Assembly: GCF_900188325.1 (NCBI RefSeq)
Contig: NZ_FZPD01000004.1
Location: 1-64,000, forward strand
Length of the DNA: 64,000 nucleotides
Direction of reading: 5' to 3'
Source of the DNA: Ekhidna lutea
GTDB taxonomy: Bacteria > Bacteroidota > Bacteroidia > Cytophagales > Cyclobacteriaceae
Shown here piece by piece: positions 16,412 through 26,688 of this stretch. Under the pieces are notes generated by a model. That model saw only the letters and a program-made list of their open reading frames with translations. It did no database searches and was not told the origin of the DNA. Each line of letters starts with the position of its first letter. The stretch's first letter is position 1. A program made the position numbers and the translations under genes.

Positions 16412-17761
16412 CTATTGATTCTCTGCAAAAGGAGTCGGGAATTCACTTATTCTAGAATCTCCTGCTCGATCAAGAGGCAAATCACCAAGACGATCATAAC
16501 GTCTCAAATCTACCCATCTGTGGCCTTCTCCAAATAAAGAGTATCTTCTCTGAGTCAGCATTTCATCTTCTACTTCAGAATCAATTAGCGGATTTGCTGT
16601 AGAACCTCCTAAACTTGCTGAAGCACGAATTATATCAAGCACCCGCAATGCCTCAACATTGTTGGTGCCAATATTTGCTTCTGCATAAATCAAAAGCAAT
16701 TCTTCATTTCTAATGATTGACACTGGATCAACGTTACTTGAATACAACGTCACTTGTCTATCACCAGATAAGCCGTCAAAAGTCACTGTTATGGGACCTT
16801 GATCCGGATCATCTTCAGGATCGAAAAGGCTTGTTTTCTCTGCCACTCTAGTATCCCCAGCTTCCGCGTCAGCTTCGAAAGAAGGATGAGCCATGTAGCG
16901 TTGCTGATTTGGGACGTAGAATAATGGATTTGAAATATCATTACCAGTCAAACCAAACACATGAGCTGGTCCTGCATCTAGGCTTCCAGCCTCATCCATA
17001 AATGAGTCAGCTAGATAGCTTAGTGCAGCTGCCTTATCTCCTTGATATATGGCAACTCTAGCAGCCAGTGCTCTATTGAACTCAGCAAAAGTTGCCGGAG
17101 AATCGAATCCAGCAAAACCGCTGCTCAAAGCAAAATCAAACTGATCTTCTCCTGCTGCAAACTCGCTTGCGGCATTGAGTAGTTCAGTATTTGCTGTATT
17201 AAGCATAGTTTCAATAGCTGTCAGTGCATTATCATAAGATACAAATGCACCAAGGTTATCCGGATCATCAACATCAATTCTGATACCATTTGAATACTGT
17301 CTGTTTGCTACCATCATTAATGCATACGCCTTAAACGTTCTTGCATATCCACGGTAACCATCAAGCGCAGGAGTACTTAAAGATGTTGCAGAATTATCAA
17401 CAGCCGTTAATAAAAGGTTTGCTGTCTGAACAACTTTATACCACGCTGCATAAGCTCTGGTAGTTAAGAATCCGTTATTGTCAAGAGGCCCAATAAGAAT
17501 TTCTCCAGTATAACGAGGATCAACCTGCGTAAGGTCGTTGTACTCTCTTCCTAAGATGCTCACTGTCTGATAATGAAAGCCCATATCATTTCGAATCACT
17601 GCCTCCAAACCAGTAGTAAGCAGCCTCAAATCCTGCTGAGTAGCACCTTCTTCAAAGCTCGAAACAGTGGGAGCATTTGGATTTTCAATCTTATCTAATG
17701 TGCACCCAGAAAGTGCAACAAGAACAAATAAGACTAATAATTTATTATATATTGATTTCAT
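16412..17761 (-). CDS. SusD/RagB family outer-membrane lipoprotein
   Basis: 449 residues with a lipoprotein signal (VLVALSGC at the lipobox). Helix-rich SusD features follow: AAWYKVVQTANLLLTAVDN, YARTFKAYALMMVANRQY and RNEELLLIYAEANI, ending with RYSLFGEGHRWVDLRRYDRL. SusD-like proteins cap the SusC barrel and bind the nutrient on the cell surface. It lies 11 bases downstream of susC. No glycosidase, protease or sulfatase lies in the same transcription unit, so the ligand (glycan, peptide or other) is undetermined. Confidence 0.95.
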   Translation of the reverse strand: MKSIYNKLLVLFVLVALSGCTLDKIENPNAPTVSSFEEGATQQDLRLLTTGLEAVIRNDMGFHYQTVSILGREYNDLTQVDPRYTGEILIGPLDNNGFLTTRAYAAWYKVVQTANLLLTAVDNSATSLSTPALDGYRGYARTFKAYALMMVANRQYSNGIRIDVDDPDNLGAFVSYDNALTAIETMLNTANTELLNAASEFAAGEDQFDFALSSGFAGFDSPATFAEFNRALAARVAIYQGDKAAALSYLADSFMDEAGSLDAGPAHVFGLTGNDISNPLFYVPNQQRYMAHPSFEADAEAGDTRVAEKTSLFDPEDDPDQGPITVTFDGLSGDRQVTLYSSNVDPVSIIRNEELLLIYAEANIGTNNVEALRVLDIIRASASLGGSTANPLIDSEVEDEMLTQRRYSLFGEGHRWVDLRRYDRLGDLPLDRAGDSRISEFPTPFAENQ

Positions 17762-17772
17762 AACTATAGTCT

Positions 17773-20733
17773 TTAAAATTTAATGTCTAGGTGAAAGTTG
17801 ATGAACTTACTCGCTGGGTATGGAGTAACTTCTACAGTATTTGCCAATACATTATTTCCGAAGTTTGATGCTTCTGGATCATAACTATTGTAGTCAAATA
17901 TGTTTACCAGGTTTCGACCTGAAACACCCAATTTAACTTGTGATAATTGAGGAATCATTTCACTTGGAAGTGTATAGAAAAGCCCAATTTCTCTCAATCT
18001 TATGTATCCGGCATCTTCAATGAGTGGGGCAGGATTTGCAAACGCTTGACTTGCTCTATAATCTCCATTATTAAGTGTCCCGGAAGGATCTAAGCCTGTA
18101 TCTTCGTAATCCCATGTAGTCCCGGCAAGGTCATATAGCAATGTAGTAAGGTTTATCGCATCACCTCCATTTTTCCAGTGCCACAAGAAGGTTAGGTCAA
18201 AGTTTCCATAGCTGACCGAGTTGAACCATGACATTTGGAAGTCAGGCTCTGCGTTTCCATAAACAGCAAAGCCATCACCATCGGGATCGCAATTATCACA
18301 CTCTGAAGCTATGTAAGTACCTACAATCTGCGTTGCACTTTCACCTTCTTTAATAAGGTACGTACCTAAAGAAGCGGCAAACCCTCCTGTTGTGAATGAA
18401 GGAACATCAAGTTTGGTAACTTTTGATTTGTTCTTCCACCATCTCAATGTAGAATTCCAAACAATGTTATCATTTTGAATTACTGTTGCATTCAAGCCCA
18501 GTTCAACTCCTTTATTCTCAAGCTCTGCACCATTGACCACTCTATTAGTAAATCCTGATGATGGTTCGTTTTGAGCCTGGAGTAATACATCCTTGATCTT
18601 TTTATTGTATAGATTAACCGTTAGACCAATTCTATTATCCATAAGACCAATATCAGCACCAACTTCAAGTTCACTTTGTCTTTCCGGCTCAACATCCACA
18701 TCTCCTAGTAAATTCCCTGGAGATACGCCAGCATTTCCACCGATAAACTGAGGGTTAGTCAGAATGAATCGCTGATTAAATTGAGAGAATCGACCGGCTT
18801 CTCCGTATGCAACTCTTGGCTTAAAGTTGTTAAGAACGTCGATATTCCAGAAATCAAATTCGTGCAAATTGATAGCTAAACTTGCTTTAGGATAATAATA
18901 TAGTTTATCTGCATCTCCATTATTTGTGGACTTATCACCACGTACACCTATCGTACCAATTAACTTATCCTGAAAATTAACTTCCTCCTGAACAAAAAAT
19001 CCTTGATCTTCTTGAGGTGTAATAATTTGCTGAACACCAACATTGGCAGATTGTGAAAGGTTAGTTTGTGATCCATTCAAACCTGTTGCTGTTGTGATAA
19101 CAGTGTTCTTATCAAAATTTTGTAGAAAATATCCTGCTTGCGTTGTAAAGCTCAGTCCATTATCTAAAAAATATGAATGTACAAGTGAAGCCGTCAAGTT
19201 ATAGTTTGTATTGATAGTACTACCAGAAATAGCTGCTCCACCAAGAGATGAAGCTGGTCTAAAGTAAGAGATTGTACCCGGGAAAATACTTGTCGTTCTT
19301 AGAGCGTATTGATCTACACCAGCCTGTAATACAAATTTCAATTGATTATCATCTTGTGTAATTAGCTTAACATTAGTTGTAATACCGCCAATGTATCTAT
19401 TCACTTCCTCTCTATTGGTCGTAACAGCAACTGTTTCTAGCACGTTAGACCCTGCTGGTGCAGCTGGGTATACACCATTAACAGGGCTTAAATCCTGCCA
19501 TGGGTAAGTAAATGCAAGTGCATATCCTACAGTTCTGTTTTGGTTACCATTATTGAAGAACCCTTTATCTGTTTGAGAGTTGATATAGTTATTGGTTACA
19601 TAAATATCGATCCAGTCGTTAAATTTATGACCAACATTCAATCGAATAGACTCTTTAGCATATCCTGTATTTTCAACCAAACCTGGCTCATCTTTTACAG
19701 TTAGTCCGAAAAAGAAATCAGTTTTTTGATCTCCTCCTGAAACGGATAGTCTTGAGGTTCTTGAAACTCTAGTATGATCAAACAATTCTGCTTCATAATC
19801 TCTAAAACCACCGTTATTGAAGGTTGTGACCGCAGAAGCCCCACCAACAGCAGAAACAGTAGTTTGATTCCAGTCTCTTAGCCCTAATAATTGGGTTGGT
19901 GATCTCAAACCAATTGTTTGAGAAAATGAGGTTTGTGCTTTTCCGCTTTTACCTCTTTTGGTTGTAATGATTACCACACCCCCTGCTGCACGAGAACCAT
20001 AAATAGCCGCTGCTGAAGCACCTTTCAATATCTCAATAGATTCAATATCTTCAGGATCAATATCAGCAATTCTGTTTGTAGCATCGTCTTGATTAGTGGA
20101 TGGGTTTCCCCCTCCAGCTGCCTCAGAAACAATATTATTTCCTAATGAAGTAGTTGAATTATCAACATACACACCATCTACAATAAAAAGTGGCTGTTGG
20201 TCACCAAAGATGGATGTAACTCCCCTAAGTCTCATTGAAATACCACCGCCAGGAGCTCCAGAATTCGCCCTGATATCAGCACCCAGAAACTTACCAGAAA
20301 GTGAACCGTCTAATGTAGATTGATTCGTTATTCCTGTTAGATTTTCTGAAGATATTGAGGCAACCGAATTTGCCAGATTTGACCTTTTAACTGACGTAGC
20401 AAGGCCGGTTACAACAACCTCATCCAGATTGGTAACATCAGTTCGCATTGTGATATCTCCTGCATCAGAAGCGCCAACCTCCTGACTTGAATATCCTATC
20501 GAAGAAAACACCAATGTAGAGCCAGAAGGCACAGCTAATTCGTATTCTCCATTTATGCCTGTAATAGTACCATTTGTCGTCCCTTTTACTAATACAGTTA
20601 CACCAGGTAGCGGCTCTCCATTAGAGGCATCCGTTACCGTTCCACTGACCCTTATATCCTGGGCCATCAAAAAACTAATGGGTAGCATTAAGGCTAACAC
20701 CATCAGTTTTCTTTTTAAGTAGTTTTTCATCAT
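17773..20733 (-). CDS. SusC/RagA family TonB-linked outer-membrane transporter
   Basis: 986 residues. Signal peptide to about 25 (FLMAQ), a carboxypeptidase-regulatory-like domain (about 27-105; RVSGTVTDASNGEPLPGVTV), then a TonB-box-like stretch (LDEVVVTGLA), the plug (about 120-250; ANSGAPGGGISMRLRG, YGSRAAGGVVIITTKRGK) and a 22-strand barrel ending FHLDIKF. It imports a polymer or oligomer captured by the SusD partner, using TonB energy. There is no ECF sigma/anti-sigma pair or hybrid sensor nearby, so regulation is not evident. Confidence 0.95.
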   Translation of the reverse strand: MMKNYLKRKLMVLALMLPISFLMAQDIRVSGTVTDASNGEPLPGVTVLVKGTTNGTITGINGEYELAVPSGSTLVFSSIGYSSQEVGASDAGDITMRTDVTNLDEVVVTGLATSVKRSNLANSVASISSENLTGITNQSTLDGSLSGKFLGADIRANSGAPGGGISMRLRGVTSIFGDQQPLFIVDGVYVDNSTTSLGNNIVSEAAGGGNPSTNQDDATNRIADIDPEDIESIEILKGASAAAIYGSRAAGGVVIITTKRGKSGKAQTSFSQTIGLRSPTQLLGLRDWNQTTVSAVGGASAVTTFNNGGFRDYEAELFDHTRVSRTSRLSVSGGDQKTDFFFGLTVKDEPGLVENTGYAKESIRLNVGHKFNDWIDIYVTNNYINSQTDKGFFNNGNQNRTVGYALAFTYPWQDLSPVNGVYPAAPAGSNVLETVAVTTNREEVNRYIGGITTNVKLITQDDNQLKFVLQAGVDQYALRTTSIFPGTISYFRPASSLGGAAISGSTINTNYNLTASLVHSYFLDNGLSFTTQAGYFLQNFDKNTVITTATGLNGSQTNLSQSANVGVQQIITPQEDQGFFVQEEVNFQDKLIGTIGVRGDKSTNNGDADKLYYYPKASLAINLHEFDFWNIDVLNNFKPRVAYGEAGRFSQFNQRFILTNPQFIGGNAGVSPGNLLGDVDVEPERQSELEVGADIGLMDNRIGLTVNLYNKKIKDVLLQAQNEPSSGFTNRVVNGAELENKGVELGLNATVIQNDNIVWNSTLRWWKNKSKVTKLDVPSFTTGGFAASLGTYLIKEGESATQIVGTYIASECDNCDPDGDGFAVYGNAEPDFQMSWFNSVSYGNFDLTFLWHWKNGGDAINLTTLLYDLAGTTWDYEDTGLDPSGTLNNGDYRASQAFANPAPLIEDAGYIRLREIGLFYTLPSEMIPQLSQVKLGVSGRNLVNIFDYNSYDPEASNFGNNVLANTVEVTPYPASKFINFHLDIKF

Positions 20734-20895
20734 AGTAGAGTTTTTAACTTAAAAAATTGATTTAACAATTCGATAAAACTGCTGAATTAATCCGTAAAAG
20801 CCAAAAGAGATAAGTTAAAATCAATTGTTTTAACAACAACTTACTTGTAAATAATTATGCATGCAGAATATTATTTGGAATAAAATCATACTTCT

Positions 20896-21870
20896 TCACG
20901 TTTTAAGGATAATCTTCCCTAAAACCTGACGATTTTCGATTTTTTTAAGTGCTTCTGCGCTTTTTGACAATGGAATTTCAGAATCTATCATGGGCCTTAA
21001 TTTATGGGAAGAAAGCATTTCCAGAAGTCTTTGAATATTGACCTTATTTTCTTCCGGATAGTTCCTGAAAAAGTTACCCCAAAATACACCCGTTAATGAA
21101 GCGCTCTTGAGAAGCGGAAGGTTCATTGGGATTTTTGGGACATACCCTGAGGCGAAACCAACCACCAGGAACCGACCCATCGGAGCAATTGCTCTAAAGG
21201 CCTGTTCCGTGTAATCTCCTCCAACAGCGTCAAAAATCACATCCACACCTCGCCCATCAGTTAAATCCTTTAGTCCTTGCTTAATGTTTCCAGGATTATA
21301 TTTAAAGACTTCATCGGCTCCTAATTCTTTACAAAAAGAAAGTTTCTCGTCAGTAGATGCGCAGGCTATCACCTTTGCCCCTATAATCTTACCTAGTTGT
21401 ATTGCTGCAGATCCAACACCTCCGGAAGCGCCCAAAATGGCTAATGTTTCTCCTTTTTGGAGTTTGGCTCTGTCTTTTAAAGCATGAATAACTGTTCCAT
21501 GCGTCATTAACACAGCGGCTGCATCTTTGAAACTTACAGTATCGGGGAGCTTCTGTGTATTGGCTGCAAACCCTAATGCCTCCTCTGCAAATCCTCCCCA
21601 GGAAGTTCCTGATACAACTCGATCACCGGGATTAAATTCAGTAACATCAGACCCTACGGCCTTAATCACTCCTGCAACCTCTCCACCAGGTGAAAAAGGT
21701 AAATCAGGTTGAAATTGATACTTACCTCGTATAATCAGTATATCTGGAAAATTTACTCCTGCATATTTTACCGATATTTTTACCTGACCTGGCCCTGGCT
21801 CACCAATCTCATGATCACGGTAGACTAGCTTATCCGGTCCCCCGAGTTCTTCTACAAGTATCGCTTTCAT
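20896..21870 (-). CDS. NADPH:quinone oxidoreductase-like MDR enzyme
   Basis: 324 residues. GroES-like N-terminal domain (VKYAGVNFPDILIIRGKYQ, PGGEVAGVI) and a Rossmann domain with LGASGGVGSAAIQLGK. No structural zinc cysteines are seen, as expected for the quinone reductase branch of medium-chain dehydrogenases. It probably reduces quinones or alpha,beta-unsaturated carbonyls in the cytosol. It is a separate unit from susCD; the 162-base gap holds the SusC leader. Confidence 0.92.
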   Translation of the reverse strand: MKAILVEELGGPDKLVYRDHEIGEPGPGQVKISVKYAGVNFPDILIIRGKYQFQPDLPFSPGGEVAGVIKAVGSDVTEFNPGDRVVSGTSWGGFAEEALGFAANTQKLPDTVSFKDAAAVLMTHGTVIHALKDRAKLQKGETLAILGASGGVGSAAIQLGKIIGAKVIACASTDEKLSFCKELGADEVFKYNPGNIKQGLKDLTDGRGVDVIFDAVGGDYTEQAFRAIAPMGRFLVVGFASGYVPKIPMNLPLLKSASLTGVFWGNFFRNYPEENKVNIQRLLEMLSSHKLRPMIDSEIPLSKSAEALKKIENRQVLGKIILKT

Positions 21871-21954
21871 GTGTGTTGTTGATTTTTAACGGCCACATGG
21901 AATTCGAATGAATCCACTTGAGAGCAAGAAATACATGTAAAAGTCATTCTCATT

Positions 21955-22296
21955 TCATAAAAGCGTAAGTACATTTTCTGGTGGACGACCCAATACGGCC
22001 TTATCACCCTTTATGACAATCGGACGCTCGATTAGTTTAGGATAGGCAATCATTGCGTCAATCCATTCCTCATCAGAAAGCTCTTTACCCTTGAAATTAT
22101 CCTTAAAATCAGACTCTCCTTTCCTTATTAACTGATCGGGCTTAATACCCAGCAATCCAATCACTTTTGTTAATTCTTCCTTTGTAGGAGTGTTTTTAAG
22201 GTATTCCTTCACAACAAAATCGTGACCTTTTTCTTCGATCAAACCAAGTGTCTGCCTGCTTTTGCTACATCTTGGATTATGGTATATCGTTATCAT
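21955..22296 (-). CDS. arsC: ArsC-family arsenate reductase (glutaredoxin type)
   Basis: 113 residues. The CxxS-type active site (HNPRCSKSRQTL, Cys10) and the later RPIVIKGDKAVLGRPPENV signature identify the ArsC/Spx superfamily, arsenate-reductase branch. Members reduce arsenate to arsenite with glutathione/glutaredoxin or another thiol. No other ars gene is nearby, so a role outside arsenic resistance is possible. The start overlaps the stop of the acetamidase-like gene by four bases (ATGA), so the two are cotranscribed. Confidence 0.88.
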   Translation of the reverse strand: MITIYHNPRCSKSRQTLGLIEEKGHDFVVKEYLKNTPTKEELTKVIGLLGIKPDQLIRKGESDFKDNFKGKELSDEEWIDAMIAYPKLIERPIVIKGDKAVLGRPPENVLTLL

Positions 22297-23291
22297 TTGT
22301 TTAAAACTTCTTTGTTGATGGACATGGTTACAAGCATATGAGGAACATCCACAACTTCTGCGATTTTTAGATCACCGGCCAAAGAGCAAAGCATGTAAGC
22401 ATCATTTCCGCTCAGGCCATGATTGTTTTTTAAATAATCAATCATATATCGAGTTGCTTTTTTTGCTGCCTCATCTAAAGTGGTGGCGTATGCAGTAACG
22501 GCATAGACATCATCGTTTTCATATTGCGGCTCTTTAATTGACACTCCTTTCAATAACTCAATCTCAACCAAAAACTTCATAGGTGCTTCTATCGCAGTAC
22601 CACAAACTTCACCTAACCCTTGTGCTGCATGCGCATCACCTATGGAAAATAAGGCTCCTTCCACAAAAACAGGAAGATATACAGTTGTTCCCTCGACGAT
22701 ATTCGGATCATCCATATTGCCACCGTTTGCCCGTGGTGGAATGGTGCTTAAGAGCGAATCAGTATCAGGAGCGACTCCCAAAACACCGGGAAACGGTTTC
22801 AGCGGGATATTGATTCCGTCGGCAAATCGAACATTGTTTTTTCCTGCTAGCTCAAATGTTTTCAAATGTGGTTCAGTGTATTCATCCGCCAAAAACCCAA
22901 ATCCGGGCAATATTGCCGTCCAGCCCCAATCACCTATTTCAATTTTATGAAGTGTTACAGCTATTACATCGCCAGGCTGAGCTTCATTAACATAGATGGG
23001 TCCGGTCAACGGGTGAATGGGCTCGAAACTAAGATTCATCAAGTCAGATGTATCTGAATCGATAGTTAATTGACCATCTGTAGCTTCAGCTGTACTTATT
23101 TCGACTACTTCTCCTGAATTAATAGACAAAACCGGCTCTATAGTTCGGCTCCATTTATTGTGAGTCTGATCTGAAGTTAGCGTATGGTCAGCCACCGGAT
23201 CAACTGCATCTGCTATGTTATCTGCATTTTGATCGATACTGGAAGTACATCCTAGCGCACTTACCATTAAAATCCATATATGTTTCTTCAT
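22293..23291 (-). CDS. Acetamidase/formamidase family lipoprotein
   Basis: 332 residues from the ATG at 23291; the longer frame to 23312 precedes the signal peptide. MKKHIWILMVSALGCTSS is a lipoprotein signal, so the enzyme is exported and anchored, whereas classical formamidase/acetamidase is cytosolic. The family core is present: VNEAQPGDVIAVTL, FPGVLGVAPD, PPRANGGNMD, and GDAHAAQGLGEVCGTAIE, which carries conserved His and Glu. It likely hydrolyses short amides in the periplasm or at the outer membrane. It overlaps arsC by four bases. Confidence 0.92.
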   Translation of the reverse strand: MKKHIWILMVSALGCTSSIDQNADNIADAVDPVADHTLTSDQTHNKWSRTIEPVLSINSGEVVEISTAEATDGQLTIDSDTSDLMNLSFEPIHPLTGPIYVNEAQPGDVIAVTLHKIEIGDWGWTAILPGFGFLADEYTEPHLKTFELAGKNNVRFADGINIPLKPFPGVLGVAPDTDSLLSTIPPRANGGNMDDPNIVEGTTVYLPVFVEGALFSIGDAHAAQGLGEVCGTAIEAPMKFLVEIELLKGVSIKEPQYENDDVYAVTAYATTLDEAAKKATRYMIDYLKNNHGLSGNDAYMLCSLAGDLKIAEVVDVPHMLVTMSINKEVLNK

Positions 23292-23450
23292 GTAGGTAAA
23301 GGTTGATTTCAAAAAGTATCTGGTTTATACTTACTAACTTATTAAAAAATCTAACCTGCATGAAATGAGTATGATTAATAACACCTGCAAAGAATGAATT
23401 ATTAATCGTACGAATTGCATGTGTCCTATAAAAAAGCAAAACACATCCAC

Positions 23451-26345
23451 ATGAAAACCATTTACCTACTTCTCTTTTTGAGTATGGCTATTATTCTGCC
23501 GGCTCAACGAAAGAAAAAATCCGATGAGATCCCTCCTGCTACACCAGCTGATCAGCGATGGGAAGGCTATCAACAGCGATTAAAACTTGAAGATGGATCC
23601 TTAGTAAAAAACATTCCTTTTCGTAATGTGGGCCCTACAGTGATGAGCGGACGAGTCGTTGATCTTGCTGTAGATCCATCAGATCCCTCTCATTTTTATG
23701 CAGCATATGCCTCGGGCTCATTGTGGGAAACAAAAAATAACGGCACTTCCTTTGATCCGATTTTCGACAATCAAATTGTGATGACAATCGGAGATATTGC
23801 AGTAGACTGGGAAAATGACATTATCTATGTTGGATCAGGCGAAAACAACTCCAGTCGTTCGTCCTACTCCGGTTATGGCATATTCAAATCGAGTGACAAT
23901 GGTGAATCGTGGGAAAACATTGGACTAACTGAAACCCACCATATTGGAAGAATCATCTTACATCCGGAAGATCCTAACATTATATGGGTAGCAGCTCTGG
24001 GACATCTCTATTCTGAAAACCCGGAACGTGGCGTCTACAAGTCAACCGATGGTGGAAAAACCTGGAATAAAACTCTTTTTGTAAACAACAGAACAGGGAT
24101 TGTAGAGCTAATCATGCATCCTGACAACCCTGACCTATTAATAGCAGGGGCTTGGGAAAAAGATCGAAAAGCATGGAATTTCACCGAAGCAGGACCCGGT
24201 ACGGCGATATACAGATCTGAAGATGGTGGTGATACATGGAATGAAATTCCCGACGATTCCGGTTTCCCGGATACAGACGGAACCGGACGAGTGGGCTTAG
24301 CATTTGCTCCATCAGACGCAAACGTTGTATATGCGATCCTCGACAACCAAGATAGAAGACCCAAAGAAGAAGAGGATGATGAAGGATTGAGTAAAGATGA
24401 GCTCCGAACAATGAGCAATCAGCAGTTTCTTGATTTGGAAAATAAGGAGATCAATCAATTTTTAGACGATAATGGTTTCCCCCGAGAGTACAATGCCGTG
24501 GACATCAAAAAAGATATTGAAGCAGGGAAAGTGAAGCCAATAGATTTAGTCATTTATACTGAAGACGCTAATTCCTTGCTTTTTGACACCCCGGTAAAAG
24601 GCGGTGAAATGTATCGATCCGACGATGCTGGAAAAACATGGACCAAAACACATGAAGACTACATCGAAAACATGATATTTTCTTATGGCTACTACTTTGG
24701 CCAGGTACGTGTGGACACTCAAAATCCGGATGTAGTTTATACAATGGGAGTGCCAATCGTGCGCTCAGAAGATGGTGGTAAGACGTTCAAAAATATCAAT
24801 GAAGCTAATGTACACGTAGATCATCACGCACTTTGGATCAACCCTGCTGATCCTCGTCATTTGATTTTGGGTAACGATGGCGGTGTGTATGTGAGCTATG
24901 ATACAGGAGAAACCTGGATTAATTGCAACTCACCTTCAGTGGGACAGTTTTACTCAATCGCAGTGGATATGACAGAGCCTTACAACGTCTATGGCGGCCT
25001 TCAGGATAATGGAGTATGGAAAGGACCAAGTACATACGAATATTCAAGAAGGTGGTATCAAGATGGCAAATATCCATACGAACGATTAATGGGTGGTGAT
25101 GGCATGCAGGTAGCTATTGATACACGCGACAATACGACCGTTTATACAGGATATCAGTTTGGGAATTATTTCCGAATCAATACTGAAACAGGGGACCGTA
25201 AATACATCACACCACGGCATAAACTGGGAGATGCTCCATACAGATGGAACTGGGAAGCTCCGATAACACTATCCGTTCACAATCAGGATATTGTGTACTT
25301 CGGAAGCAACCGCTTTCACCGATCCATGAACAAAGGAGATGATTTTGAAACGCTAAGTGATGATCTGACCAAAGGCGGCAAGAAAGGAGATGTGAGCTAT
25401 GGTACCTTAACGACAATTTCAGAATCACCCACCCGTTTTGGGTTGATATATGTAGGAAGTGATGATGGACTTATTCACAGATCAGACAATACAGGCGAAA
25501 GCTGGACTAAAATTACCGATGGACTGCCTGAAAACTTTTGGGTTAGCACTGTTGTAGCTTCAGCTCACAATGAAGCTCGGGTTTATGCATCGCTAAATGG
25601 CTACAGATGGGACAATTTTCGAGCAATGGTGTACATGAGTGAAGATTATGGCAGGACATGGAAAGACATCTCATCAAACCTACCATTAGAGCCTGTCAAT
25701 GTGGTAAAAGAAGATCCTGTTAATGAGAAGATTGTTTATGTAGGCACAGATCATGGTGTATATGTTTCAATTGATGGTGGGGAAAATTATCACGCATTTT
25801 CTGAGGGGTTACCTAACACGCCGGTTCATGACCTTATTGTACACCCACGAGAAAATGAGCTGGTTTTAGGTACACATGGAAGAGGTATCTATATTGGAGA
25901 TGCTTCGCTGGTACAGGAAGTCAATAATGAAATACTAGCTAAAACACTTCATGCATTTCCTATGGACGCAGTGACCTATAGCTCAAGATGGGGTAGCAAA
26001 ACCTGGGCATGGGGAGATGTAATAGAAGCCAAAACCAATGTTTCTTTTTATTCCAGCACAAACGGAGATGGTAAAGTTGAAATTATTTTCAAAGATCAGG
26101 TGGTAAGTTCCACTGAAATTGATGCTGATAAAGGGATCAATATTCTAGAGCTACCTCTTGAAACTGATGAATCTTTCAAAGACTTACTCGAAGAGGAACA
26201 AAAAGAAGAATATGAAGCTGCTGAAAATGGTGATTTTCATTTGGTAGTTGGAGAATATACTGTTCGCATTACGATAGGCGACACAAACGTTGAAACACCT
26301 CTTACTATTAAGGCACCAAGAGAGCGGCCCGGAAGAAAAGAGTAA
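23451..26345 (+). CDS. Secreted BNR/VPS10-like beta-propeller protein
   Basis: 964 residues from the ATG at 23451, which opens a clean signal peptide (MKTIYLLLFLSMAIILPAQ). The body is built of sortilin/BNR-type repeats: SSDNGESWENI, STDGGKTWNKT, SEDGGDTWNEI, SDDAGKTWTKT, SEDGGKTFKNI, SYDTGETWINC, SDNTGESWTKI, SEDYGRTWKDI, SIDGGENYHAF. At least nine Asp-box repeats suggest one large or two propellers. Such proteins are abundant in Bacteroidota and are often annotated as glycosyl hydrolases, but no catalytic residues support that. No T9SS sorting domain is seen at the C-terminus. Confidence 0.9.
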   Translation: MKTIYLLLFLSMAIILPAQRKKKSDEIPPATPADQRWEGYQQRLKLEDGSLVKNIPFRNVGPTVMSGRVVDLAVDPSDPSHFYAAYASGSLWETKNNGTSFDPIFDNQIVMTIGDIAVDWENDIIYVGSGENNSSRSSYSGYGIFKSSDNGESWENIGLTETHHIGRIILHPEDPNIIWVAALGHLYSENPERGVYKSTDGGKTWNKTLFVNNRTGIVELIMHPDNPDLLIAGAWEKDRKAWNFTEAGPGTAIYRSEDGGDTWNEIPDDSGFPDTDGTGRVGLAFAPSDANVVYAILDNQDRRPKEEEDDEGLSKDELRTMSNQQFLDLENKEINQFLDDNGFPREYNAVDIKKDIEAGKVKPIDLVIYTEDANSLLFDTPVKGGEMYRSDDAGKTWTKTHEDYIENMIFSYGYYFGQVRVDTQNPDVVYTMGVPIVRSEDGGKTFKNINEANVHVDHHALWINPADPRHLILGNDGGVYVSYDTGETWINCNSPSVGQFYSIAVDMTEPYNVYGGLQDNGVWKGPSTYEYSRRWYQDGKYPYERLMGGDGMQVAIDTRDNTTVYTGYQFGNYFRINTETGDRKYITPRHKLGDAPYRWNWEAPITLSVHNQDIVYFGSNRFHRSMNKGDDFETLSDDLTKGGKKGDVSYGTLTTISESPTRFGLIYVGSDDGLIHRSDNTGESWTKITDGLPENFWVSTVVASAHNEARVYASLNGYRWDNFRAMVYMSEDYGRTWKDISSNLPLEPVNVVKEDPVNEKIVYVGTDHGVYVSIDGGENYHAFSEGLPNTPVHDLIVHPRENELVLGTHGRGIYIGDASLVQEVNNEILAKTLHAFPMDAVTYSSRWGSKTWAWGDVIEAKTNVSFYSSTNGDGKVEIIFKDQVVSSTEIDADKGINILELPLETDESFKDLLEEEQKEEYEAAENGDFHLVVGEYTVRITIGDTNVETPLTIKAPRERPGRKE

Positions 26346-26363
26346 TTGGTAAAAAATGAATTG

Positions 26364-26392
26364 AAAAGCCACCTTGAAAAAATGGCTTTTTT
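26364..26392 (+). terminator. Rho-independent terminator of the propeller gene
   Basis: AAAAGCCA, an 11-base loop, TGGCTTTT and trailing T residues, 19 bases after the stop at 26345. Confidence 0.75.
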
Positions 26393-26407
26393 AATGATCT
26401 TTATTAA

Positions 26408-26644
26408 ATGAAAACAATGACATGTAAACAGCTTGGAGGAGCCTGCCAGATGGAATTCCGTGCTGATACTTTTGAAGAAATGGCCGAGCTAAGCAAGCAA
26501 CATGGAATGGAAATGTTTCAAAAAAAGGATGAAGCTCATATGAAAGCAATGGAGGAAATGCAGGGACTCATGCAATCCCCTAAGGAAATGCAGGAGTGGT
26601 TTGAGTCTAAACGAAAAGAATTTGAAGATTTACCCGAAAATTAA
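26408..26644 (+). CDS. DUF1059-like mini-protein
   Basis: 78 residues. The first ~35 residues (MTCKQLGGACQMEFRADTFEEMAELSKQH, split by CxxxGGxC) resemble the DUF1059 small-protein family, with two Cys spaced as in that domain. The rest is a Met-rich charged helix (HMKAMEEMQGLMQSPKEMQEWFESKRKEF). Function is unknown. It has its own start 63 bases after the propeller gene and precedes an acetyltransferase by 44 bases. Confidence 0.75.
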   Translation: MKTMTCKQLGGACQMEFRADTFEEMAELSKQHGMEMFQKKDEAHMKAMEEMQGLMQSPKEMQEWFESKRKEFEDLPEN

Positions 26645-26688
26645 ATACTGCCGCTACTTTAATCCATCATTTAGCAGAATATAGCGAC

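Noticed and set aside
23451-26345. Sialidase or other BNR-repeat glycosidase
   Set aside because: Asp-box repeats are abundant but no catalytic residues of a known glycosidase family are visible.
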